Below are positions 1 to 4,947 of a stretch of DNA of 5,654 bases, piece after piece. Source of the DNA: Candidatus Pacearchaeota archaeon (GTDB lineage Archaea > Nanobdellota > Nanobdellia > Pacearchaeales > GW2011-AR1). The stretch covers positions 1 to 5,654 of the forward strand of contig WAQV01000061.1 of assembly GCA_015520065.1 (NCBI GenBank), in the 5' to 3' direction. The position numbers were made by a program, and so were the translations under genes. The notes under the pieces are model-generated. The model was given only the letters and a program-made list of their open reading frames with translations. It was not told the origin of the DNA and did not search any database. Numbering within the stretch: position 1 is the stretch's first letter; each line of letters starts with the position of its first letter.

Positions 1-612
1 ACATTAAGGAGAGAATCTAAAAAAATTCAGCTTAATTTCAGCATAACTCTTACTCAGAGAGTTTTTTACAGCATTATTGCTTTAGGTGTTCTGCTCTTTG
101 TTGCTCTTGGAGCTGGAATTTATGTTTATGCTTTTAATTCCGGTTACAATAATCCTCAAGTCATGGGGCATTCTGCTGATGAACTGGATTTAAGCGGAGG
201 AGTTAATGGCGATGCTGTTTTTAATGGAAAAGTTGGGATTGGAACAACAAGTCCTCAAGAAAAGCTAGATGTAAATGGAATAGCAAAAGTAAAAACAGGG
301 GTCATTATTGGTGAGGACTCTGATATTTATCTTTATGAGTCTACAACAGACCAAATGACAATCCGTACAGGAACTTCTGGTTCATACAAATATACTACAT
401 TTAAGAGCAATGGAGATTTAGAGGTTCAAGGGAATATTCAGGCTTCTGGGACTATAACTGCATCAAGGTTGGGAAGAAACAACTGCGTATGGAAACAATC
501 TCTTGGATGGGATAATGGAGGCACTTGCCCTGATGGAATGTATGCTGCAGGATACAAGTGTGGAGCGGAATGCTGGGCTCAAGACCTATCAATCTTATGT
601 TGTTACCCATAA
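1..612 (+). CDS. Membrane-anchored surface protein with fibre-like motif and Cys-rich C-terminus (5' partial)
   Basis: The frame is open from base 1 with no ATG before 163, so the gene begins upstream of the window; 203 residues are visible. A basic stretch (RRESKK) is followed by a hydrophobic helix at about residues 21-45, then a linker with MGHSADELD at 55-63. This layout suggests a short cytoplasmic N-terminus, one membrane anchor and an external body. Residues 79-91 read GIGTTSPQEKLDV, a motif common in phage tail-fibre and adhesin-stalk proteins; a second NGDLEVQGNIQASGTI segment follows. The last 45 residues contain six Cys (162, 176, 187, 191, 200, 201), suggesting a small disulfide-bonded tip. 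The ATG at 163 would remove the membrane helix and has no good ribosome binding site, so I do not take it as the start. An adhesin-like surface role is inferred; the ligand is unknown. Confidence 0.85.
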   Translation, partial: TLRRESKKIQLNFSITLTQRVFYSIIALGVLLFVALGAGIYVYAFNSGYNNPQVMGHSADELDLSGGVNGDAVFNGKVGIGTTSPQEKLDVNGIAKVKTGVIIGEDSDIYLYESTTDQMTIRTGTSGSYKYTTFKSNGDLEVQGNIQASGTITASRLGRNNCVWKQSLGWDNGGTCPDGMYAAGYKCGAECWAQDLSILCCYP

Positions 613-647
613 AGATTCCTACTTTAAATCCAATCAATAAAAATAGT

Positions 648-685
648 TGTTTCAGCTTGTTAACAGGCTGTTTCACTTTGTTTCA
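648..685 (+). repeat. Three direct copies of TGTTTCA
   Basis: TGTTTCA occurs at 648-654, 669-675 and 679-685. The outer two are part of a longer exact repeat, TTGTTTCAG (647-655 and 678-686). Start-to-start spacings are 21 and 10 bases, close to two and one DNA turns, and the array ends just upstream of the TATA-like box at 690-700. A regulator-binding array for the 784 gene is possible. The middle copy overlaps the terminator-like hairpin, so the repeats may instead be incidental. Confidence 0.35.
653..683 (+). terminator. Hairpin plus T-rich tract after the first gene
   Basis: CAGCTTG (653-659) pairs with CAGGCTG (664-670) across a TTAA loop, giving seven pairs including one G-T wobble. 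The T-rich stretch TTTCACTTTGTTT follows at once. It lies 40 bases after the stop at 610-612 and before the promoter-like region of the next gene, which fits a transcription terminator. Archaea often terminate on T-tracts alone, so the hairpin could be incidental. Confidence 0.5.
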
Positions 686-689
686 GGAA

Positions 690-700
690 TTAATTAAATA
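690..700 (+). promoter_or_regulatory. TATA-like box upstream of the DUF5667 gene
   Basis: TTAATTAAATA, with the best eight-base match ATTAAATA at 693-700, resembles an archaeal TATA box. Its centre is about 26 bases before the ATG at 722, the usual distance to a transcription start. This predicts a transcript that begins at or very near that ATG, which would leave the 784 gene with a leader of about 60 bases. AT-rich sequence makes chance matches common. Confidence 0.45.
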
Positions 701-721
701 GTTCTCCCTCTTAGAAGAGTC

Positions 722-787
722 ATGAAAAAAATAAACTTGGCCTTGCCAAGAATTTCAAAAAAGCTGAAAGGAGGAAAACTAAAATGA
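722..787 (+). CDS. Possible leaderless 21-codon upstream ORF overlapping the next start
   Basis: An ATG at 722 opens 21 codons ending in TGA at 785-787, which overlaps the ATG at 784 of the next gene as ATGA. The peptide starts MKKINLALPR and is strongly basic: its second half is mostly Lys with small and aliphatic residues. The GGAGG used by the downstream gene lies within its codons 17-18 (GGA GGA). A TATA-like box centred about 26 bases upstream predicts transcription starting close to the ATG, so it could be read as a leaderless ORF. If translated, it could couple downstream initiation by termination and re-initiation. It is short, has no Shine-Dalgarno sequence and could arise by chance in AT-rich DNA. 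Confidence 0.3.
   Translation: MKKINLALPRISKKLKGGKLK
736..750 (+). promoter_or_regulatory. Perfect 5'-leader hairpin CTTGGC-CTT-GCCAAG
   Basis: CTTGGC (736-741) and GCCAAG (745-750) are exact reverse complements around a CTT loop. This is the most GC-rich short stretch in the leader, and it ends 19 bases before the GGAGG at 770-774. It is not followed by a T-run, so a terminator role is unlikely. In RNA it would form a compact stem that ribosomes translating the 722 ORF would have to open. Confidence 0.45.
770..774 (+). promoter_or_regulatory. Shine-Dalgarno site for the DUF5667 gene
   Basis: GGAGG, within AAAGGAGGAAAA, lies nine bases before the ATG at 784 and supports that start. It also shows that this genome uses Shine-Dalgarno initiation for at least some genes. 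Confidence 0.8.
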
Positions 788-2058
788 AATTAGCAACAGT
801 TTTAGTTATGAGTGTAATGCTCTGCCTTGGAGTAATTGCTTTTGCTAATGGAGTAATTGCACAGACAGAGAATGACAGTTCAGCAATTTCTGCAAATGAG
901 ACTCAGCAAACTGCTGATGACTTGATTGCCGAAGGAGAAGAAGGAATAACCCCTGATTCAATTTTTTATGGACTTGACATAGCTCTGGAAAGAATAAGCC
1001 TTGCTCTGACATTTGACAAAGCAAAAAGAGCGGAAAAAGCTCTTAAACATGCACAAGAAAGGCTTGCTGAAGTGAAAGCAATGATTGAGAAAAACAAAAT
1101 TGAGAAAGCTGAGGAAGTAAGCAAAAAGTATGAAGAAAGGTTAAAAGAGGCTGAAGAGGCAATCTCTGAGATAGACACTGATGGCAATGAGGAAGCTGCT
1201 AAAGAAGCTCTTGAGGAAGTGATGGGACTTAGGCTTAAGCTTATGTCTCACAAGGAAAAAGTGTCTTACTTAAAAACAAGAATCCTTGAAAGACAAGCTC
1301 AGAGAATGAGTGAGGAACAAATAGCTCATTTAAGTGAAGTGTTCCAAAAAATAGAAGAAAGAGCTTCTGAAACCGAGAAAAAGGTAAACTTAAAGAAAGA
1401 GAACGCAAAAGCAAAGCTAAAAGTTATGACAGGGATGACTGATGAGGAGCTGGAAAAGCTTCTTGAGGAGATTAAGAGCAGAGTGGAAGTCAGAGAGATG
1501 AAGAGAGAGTTTAAAAAAGAGTTCAGAGAAGTTAGGAATGGAACGAAAGTGAAAGTAGGAGGAAACGTTGAGATTTCCTCTGAAACCAGAGCAGTTTTAG
1601 ACAACCTTGCTGCAAGCTTTGAGGGTGTTGAAGGAAAAGTAGAACTTAAACTTGAGATAAAGAAAAGAAACAACACTCTAAAGGATGAGAATGGAAGCAG
1701 AGCTGCAGAAATTGTTGAGGAAAAGGTAGAAGGAGTTCTGACAGACTTCCAAAAAGAACTCTGGGAACAGCTTAAAGAAAAAGCTCTCTCTGATGTTGAA
1801 GACAACGAAGGCTCTGATCTTGAGCTTGAGATAGAGATTGAGCATGAAATAGAGATTGAAAGCTCTAACGATGAAGATAGAAGAGAAATTGAACTTGAAA
1901 AAGAGATAAAAGTGAAAATCAGAGAAAGGACGGAGCAGGAGATAAGAGAAAAGATAAAAATTGAGTCTGAGAGTGACGAAGAAGATGGCAGAGCTGTAAA
2001 AAGTGTAGAAGAGAGTATAGAGAAAGATATAAAAACCCAGAAAGAGTCTGCTACATAA
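784..2058 (+). CDS. Secreted DUF5667-type coiled-coil protein with alternating-charge tail
   Basis: The 424-residue protein starts with a signal peptide (residues 1 to about 26, hydrophobic core VLVMSVMLCLGVIAF, probable cleavage near VIAQ). Residues 50-130 match the DUF5667 pattern as I know it: GITPDSIFYGLD, then a Leu-rich helix, LTFDKAKRAEKAL, AQERLAE and an Ala/Glu/Lys helix with KYEERLKEAEE. Residues 130-250 are highly charged heptad-like helix, probably coiled coil. After a break (RNGTKVKVGG, 251-260) comes a mixed domain. Residues 344-396 alternate charged and aliphatic residues (LELEIEIEHEIEIE), more like beta-strands than helix. No C-terminal membrane helix is seen, so it should be secreted or held at the envelope by partners. 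The molecular function of DUF5667 is unknown to me. A GGAGG nine bases upstream fixes the start. Confidence 0.85.
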   Translation: MKLATVLVMSVMLCLGVIAFANGVIAQTENDSSAISANETQQTADDLIAEGEEGITPDSIFYGLDIALERISLALTFDKAKRAEKALKHAQERLAEVKAMIEKNKIEKAEEVSKKYEERLKEAEEAISEIDTDGNEEAAKEALEEVMGLRLKLMSHKEKVSYLKTRILERQAQRMSEEQIAHLSEVFQKIEERASETEKKVNLKKENAKAKLKVMTGMTDEELEKLLEEIKSRVEVREMKREFKKEFREVRNGTKVKVGGNVEISSETRAVLDNLAASFEGVEGKVELKLEIKKRNNTLKDENGSRAAEIVEEKVEGVLTDFQKELWEQLKEKALSDVEDNEGSDLELEIEIEHEIEIESSNDEDRREIELEKEIKVKIRERTEQEIREKIKIESESDEEDGRAVKSVEESIEKDIKTQKESAT

Positions 2059-2059
2059 A

Positions 2060-2086
2060 TTTTGTTTTTTATTTATTATTTTTATA
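2060..2086 (+). terminator. T-rich tract after the DUF5667 gene
   Basis: Directly after the TAA at 2056-2058 the sense strand is almost only T and A, with runs such as GTTTTTTATTTATTATTTTT. T-runs just after a stop are the usual archaeal termination signal. The same stretch is the only AT-rich promoter candidate for the next gene, so it may serve both. Confidence 0.5.
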
Positions 2087-2094
2087 ACAAGAAA

Positions 2095-2748
2095 ATGGCA
2101 GAGAAAATAATAAAATTTGAACAGAAAAAAGAAGAAATGGAAGAAAGAGTCAGCAGGAGGTATAGAACAGAAGAACTTAAAGAAATAATTAAAGAGTATG
2201 GTCTTAAACCTCACCACAATGAGGAATGCGACCTTTTTCTTATTAATTCTATAGTGAAAAGAGTGTATATGGCAAATCCTACTCCGTACGGAGTTGAGGT
2301 AAAAAAAGTCTCAAATAAGCAGACATGTGATTTAAAAGAGATTTCATCAGAAATATTCATTAGTGAGTTGTGCAGAAGAATGAGAGGCAAGGCTCTTGAA
2401 AAGATAGCATCTGACATCAGAGAGAAAAAAAGCGCTAGGATAGATTTCGATATGATTCCTTATTTTATTAGAAAATTCTCTCTTAAAACAATTGAGTTAA
2501 TTAGAAGAGGAACAGAAGATTACTTAAGCCCTCAAATAGATTATATTGGGTTCAAAAAAGACTCTTCTGTATTTCTTGCAAAACTCTCTCCAGAAGAATT
2601 TGATGTTAATGGGATAAGTGTTAAAAGCATGGATATAAATTCTCTGAAAAAGTACTCTCAAAAATATAAAATTCAGGAAATAAAGATGAAAGTTCCTGAA
2701 ACAATAAAGGACTACATTTTGAGTTTAAGGTATTCAAAACAATCCTAG
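2095..2748 (+). CDS. Soluble hypothetical protein, family not recognised
   Basis: I do not recognise this 217-residue protein. It has no signal peptide or membrane helix, so it is probably cytoplasmic. Residues 1-35 form a charged helix (KFEQKKEEMEERVSRRYRTEE). The centre alternates helical and strand-like segments and includes HHNEEC near residue 41 and two further Cys (CDL and ELCRRM). It is rich in Lys, Arg and Ser and looks basic overall. A longer reading from TTG at 2062 would add FFIYYFYNKK encoded by the T-rich tract, which I reject. ATG 2095 is preferred, although no Shine-Dalgarno is visible and translation may be leaderless; ATG 2137 is an alternative. It sits between two surface-protein genes, 36 bases after the first, but nothing in the sequence ties it to them. 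Confidence 0.75.
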   Translation: MAEKIIKFEQKKEEMEERVSRRYRTEELKEIIKEYGLKPHHNEECDLFLINSIVKRVYMANPTPYGVEVKKVSNKQTCDLKEISSEIFISELCRRMRGKALEKIASDIREKKSARIDFDMIPYFIRKFSLKTIELIRRGTEDYLSPQIDYIGFKKDSSVFLAKLSPEEFDVNGISVKSMDINSLKKYSQKYKIQEIKMKVPETIKDYILSLRYSKQS

Positions 2749-2794
2749 AATTCAATCTCATAAGACTCTCACAGTAATCTATTTGATAAAACTC

Positions 2795-2802
2795 TATAAA
2801 TA
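2795..2802 (+). promoter_or_regulatory. TATA box for the Ig-repeat surface protein gene
   Basis: TATAAATA is a consensus-like archaeal TATA box in the 134-base gap before the 2883 gene. It predicts a transcription start near 2825 and a leader of about 58 bases, long enough to include both arms of the hairpin at 2841-2875. A second AT-rich match, TTATAATTAA at 2826-2835, would start transcription near 2857 and lose the 5' arm. Confidence 0.55.
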
Positions 2803-2840
2803 AGGATAAATCTTCTAAAAAAGACTTATAATTAATCTTA

Positions 2841-2877
2841 CCCTCTTCTCTCGTAAATTTAACAAAAAGAGAGGGGG
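2841..2877 (+). promoter_or_regulatory. Leader hairpin enclosing the ribosome binding site
   Basis: CCCTCT (2841-2846) pairs perfectly with AGAGGG (2870-2875), with a 23-base mostly A/T loop. The 3' arm carries GAGG (2871-2874), the likely Shine-Dalgarno, eight bases before the ATG at 2883. Formed in the mRNA, the stem would hide the ribosome binding site. The 5' arm has no coding role, since the previous gene ends at 2748. The long loop makes the stem only moderately stable, and regulation is an inference. Confidence 0.45.
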
Positions 2878-2882
2878 CTGTT

Positions 2883-4661
2883 ATGGAGAAGGCAGACAAT
2901 AGAGTGAGAGAAAAAAATGGAAAAGCAAAAAGTCATGCTTTAATAGTCTTAGGAGTTTCTGTAATTTTGACATTTATAGCAATTATTCTTGCTGCAGGAA
3001 CCTCTGGTTTAAACAGCCCTATAGCAAATTCAAATTACTCGACAACTCTTAACTTCAGTTGCAGAAGCGGAATGGAGGATGCACTAAATGCCTCATTGCT
3101 TTATAATTCAAGCGGAGGTGCAGCAACAACATACTTGATTACAATAACCAATACAACAGGCAATCAGTCTGTTTTTGAAAATGCTAGTGTTCTTATTACA
3201 GGACTAACAGAAACATCAACATATAATATGACTTGTTTAATGTCTAATGCTACAGACAATGTTTATTCAACAGCTGTTGCAGGAATAACAATTGATAACA
3301 CTCCACCCAATGCAAGTTTTGTAAATCCTGTAAATAATGGAAATTACTCTGGAAACCTTGTTGTTAATGCAAGTGTTTTAGATAGTTTAATAGGTGTTGA
3401 ATCTGTTTATTTCAATATTACAAACTCTTCAGGAGTGCAGGTAAACTTTACAAAAGCTTCAGGAAGCGGAGGATACTATAACATAACTGTTGACACTACA
3501 AAATTTATTGATGGAAAATACAATATTACTGTTTATGCAAATGACACTGAGCTAAACAATCTTAATAACACAGAAAGAGTACAGATTACAATAGATAATA
3601 CTAACCCGTTAATATCTTTCGGCACAGGAACAGAATCCAACGGAACAGCAGTTTCCAGAGACTGGATTTACATTAATGTTTCAGTTACAGAGGCTAATGA
3701 AGCAAATATAACATTTCTGCTGTATAATACAACAGGACAGGTAAACTCCACAACTTCTGCTGCAGGAACAAGAACAATAAACTTTACAGGGCTGCCTGAT
3801 GGAACTTACACTTACAATGTAACAATAACTGATGCTGTAAATAAAAAGAACACAACAGAAACCAGAACAATAGTTCTTGACACTACAGCACCATCAATAA
3901 CTTTAACTTTGTCTTCAGCAACAAAAACAAGCCTTACAATAACTATTAACGGAGCTGAAGGAAACTGCTCAGTAGATAGCACTAATGCTATAATATCTGG
4001 TTCAACGCTTACTCAAGGAGATTTGAAATGCGGAACATCTTACACCTACACAGTTTCATGCACAGATGCTGCAGGAAATACAGGAACCTCTCCAGCTACT
4101 TCATTTTCCACAAGCAGCTGCGGAGGTGGAGGAGGAAGCAGTAGCAGCAGTGGTTTAACAACTCTATTATGGAGAAACACTTACAACCCTCTTCCGAACC
4201 AGTTGGAAACAGGATACACTAAGAAACTTGCACCAAAAGAAAGAATAAAGATTGAAGTAAACAATGAGAAGCATTACTTAGGAATCAAAAAGCTTACGAA
4301 AACTACAGCAGTTATTGAAATCTCGAGCAAACCTATTGAGATTGCTCTTTCGATAGGCAGCTCTAAGAAAGTTGATGTAAATACTGACGGATATTATGAC
4401 TTATACGTAAAATTAAACGATATTATTAATAACAAAGCAGACATTACTGTCAGGAAAATAAATGAGAAATATGAGAAAACTTCAACAAAAAAATCTGAGA
4501 AAACAGCTGGAAGCTCAAGACTAACAGGACAGGTAACGAAAGAAGATACAGTTAATTATCCTGAAACAGAATCAAAAATGAGTAGGGCTTTATTTTGGAT
4601 TTTAATAGCTCTAATAGTTGCTGCAGTTATAGCTGCTGTATGGAGTATTATAAGGAGATAG
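2883..4661 (+). CDS. Ig-repeat cell-surface protein, heavily sequon-rich, C-terminally membrane anchored
   Basis: The 592-residue protein has a basic N-terminus and a hydrophobic segment at about 19-38 (signal peptide or anchor). Ig-like/fibronectin-like beta domains follow. Their junctions carry ITIDNTPP (135-142), ITIDNTNP (235-242) and IVLDTTAP (330-337), giving a period near 100 residues. A fourth domain (about 338-413) has Cys 362, 383, 393 and 413; the first domain has Cys 60 and 118. A flexible CGGGGGSSSSSG linker begins at 413. A Lys-rich domain without sequons follows (about 425-530), then a polar stretch with LTGQVT at 547-552, and a C-terminal membrane helix at 569-590 ending RR. 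By hand I count about 28 NxS/T sequons between 51 and 361 and none later, fitting a glycosylated outer stalk, S-layer-like or adhesin-like. The exact role is unknown. The start is supported by GAGG eight bases upstream. Confidence 0.85.
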   Translation: MEKADNRVREKNGKAKSHALIVLGVSVILTFIAIILAAGTSGLNSPIANSNYSTTLNFSCRSGMEDALNASLLYNSSGGAATTYLITITNTTGNQSVFENASVLITGLTETSTYNMTCLMSNATDNVYSTAVAGITIDNTPPNASFVNPVNNGNYSGNLVVNASVLDSLIGVESVYFNITNSSGVQVNFTKASGSGGYYNITVDTTKFIDGKYNITVYANDTELNNLNNTERVQITIDNTNPLISFGTGTESNGTAVSRDWIYINVSVTEANEANITFLLYNTTGQVNSTTSAAGTRTINFTGLPDGTYTYNVTITDAVNKKNTTETRTIVLDTTAPSITLTLSSATKTSLTITINGAEGNCSVDSTNAIISGSTLTQGDLKCGTSYTYTVSCTDAAGNTGTSPATSFSTSSCGGGGGSSSSSGLTTLLWRNTYNPLPNQLETGYTKKLAPKERIKIEVNNEKHYLGIKKLTKTTAVIEISSKPIEIALSIGSSKKVDVNTDGYYDLYVKLNDIINNKADITVRKINEKYEKTSTKKSEKTAGSSRLTGQVTKEDTVNYPETESKMSRALFWILIALIVAAVIAAVWSIIRR

Positions 4662-4687
4662 TTGGGAAAAATAATAGAAAATGAGTC

Positions 4688-4704
4688 TCTTTTCTGGGTT
4701 TTGA
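4688..4704 (+). terminator. T-rich stretch after the Ig-repeat gene
   Basis: TCTTTTCTGGGTTTTG follows the stop at 4659-4661 by about 26 bases and has two T4 runs. It is a plausible archaeal T-tract terminator. No strong stem is directly attached. Confidence 0.3.
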
Positions 4705-4705
4705 C

Positions 4706-4733
4706 AGTTCATAAAGATTTAAAAATATGAACT
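4706..4733 (+). repeat. 8-bp perfect inverted repeat upstream of tRNA-Tyr
   Basis: AGTTCATA (4706-4713) and TATGAACT (4726-4733) are exact reverse complements around a 12-base A-rich spacer (AAGATTTAAAAA). The repeat is followed by TTTT and abuts the TATA-like region of the tRNA gene. It could be an operator for a dimeric regulator or a weak terminator hairpin for the upstream gene; the sequence alone does not decide. Confidence 0.45.
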
Positions 4734-4747
4734 TTTAAAAATATATT
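4733..4747 (+). promoter_or_regulatory. TATA-like promoter element of tRNA-Tyr
   Basis: TTTTAAAAATATATT lies 22-36 bases before the first base of the mature tRNA (4769). Its centre is about 28 bases from the predicted 5' end, as expected for an archaeal tRNA promoter with little or no leader. Confidence 0.5.
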
Positions 4748-4768
4748 AGTAATGAACAATAATAGTTT

Positions 4769-4910
4769 CCCCTCATAGCTCAGTGGTTAGAGCGCTCGGC
4801 TGTAGACACTTGTCTAAGGTGGATATTCCCTTCATATTCAGGGAAACTAAATGAAACCCTAAAAGCGAGCAGAACCCGAGAGATCCCCGGTTCGAATCCG
4901 GGTGAGGGGA
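4769..4910 (+). tRNA. tRNA-Tyr (anticodon GUA) with a 69-base intron
   Basis: The parts fold as a full cloverleaf. The acceptor stem is CCCCTCA (4769-4775) with TGAGGGG (4903-4909), discriminator A at 4910. The D stem is GCTC/GAGC (4778-4781, 4790-4793) with GG in the loop. The anticodon stem is CTCGG (4795-4799) with CCGAG (4876-4880). The T arm is CCCGG-TTCGAAT-CCGGG (4886-4902). The loop CTGTAG places GTA at 4802-4804, hence Tyr. C1:G72 and a five-base variable loop are archaeal/eukaryotic tRNA-Tyr traits; bacterial tRNA-Tyr has G1:C72 and a long variable arm. CCA is not encoded. The intron lies after base 37, and the exon junction would give loop CTGTAGC. Confidence 0.95.
4806..4874 (+). 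other. tRNA-Tyr intron (archaeal, after position 37)
   Basis: The intron lies at the canonical 37/38 site. Exon bases CTGT (4800-4803) pair with intron bases GCAG (4869-4872), with one G-T wobble, giving the four-pair central helix of a bulge-helix-bulge substrate. The 3' bulge is AA|C (4873-4875) with the cut before 4875; the 5' cut falls after G4805. The intronic helix is imperfect, so the 5' bulge appears larger than three bases, a relaxed form. Inside, TTCCCT (4826-4831) pairs with AGGGAA (4840-4845) around an eight-base loop. No C/D-box guide motif or ORF is seen. Confidence 0.85.
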
Positions 4911-4933
4911 TTTTTTTCTTTAAAAAATAAGGA
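4911..4933. terminator. T/A tracts between convergent tRNA-Tyr and V4R gene
   Basis: On the plus strand TTTTTTTCTTT starts right after the tRNA discriminator, a typical archaeal tRNA terminator. On the minus strand the same gap reads TTCCTTATTTTTTAAAG after the V4R stop at 4948-4950. The 37-base gap can therefore end both convergent transcripts. Confidence 0.6.
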
Positions 4934-4947
4934 ATAAAAGCTCATAA

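Noticed and set aside
452..676. Minus-strand open frame of 74 codons
   Set aside because: It runs antisense to the end of the first surface-protein gene and across the terminator-like hairpin, has no ribosome binding site and shows no recognisable protein features.
2062..2094. TTG start that adds 11 residues to the unrecognised protein
   Set aside because: The added residues come from the T-rich terminator tract and no ribosome binding site precedes the TTG.
966..2217. Three minus-strand open frames inside the DUF5667 gene (966-1187, 1326-1805, 1678-2217)
   Set aside because: They are rich in Ser, Phe and Leu, as expected when Glu/Lys-rich coding sequence is read in reverse. The plus-strand gene has a signal peptide, a domain match and a Shine-Dalgarno sequence.
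2211..2417. Minus-strand open frame of 68 codons
   Set aside because: It is wholly antisense to the 2095 gene and has no start signal or recognisable product.
2621..2899. Minus-strand open frame of 92 codons spanning the 134-base gap
   Set aside because: Over half overlaps the two flanking plus-strand genes, it has no Shine-Dalgarno sequence, and the gap is better explained by a TATA box and leader hairpin on the plus strand.
4121..4151. Short GGA/AGC repeats as a DNA repeat element
   Set aside because: They encode the Gly-Ser linker of the surface protein in frame and need no separate explanation.
4806..4874. C/D-box guide RNA in the tRNA intron
   Set aside because: AAATGAAA only loosely resembles a C box and there is no CTGA D box, so the guide-RNA idea known from archaeal tRNA-Trp introns is not supported here.
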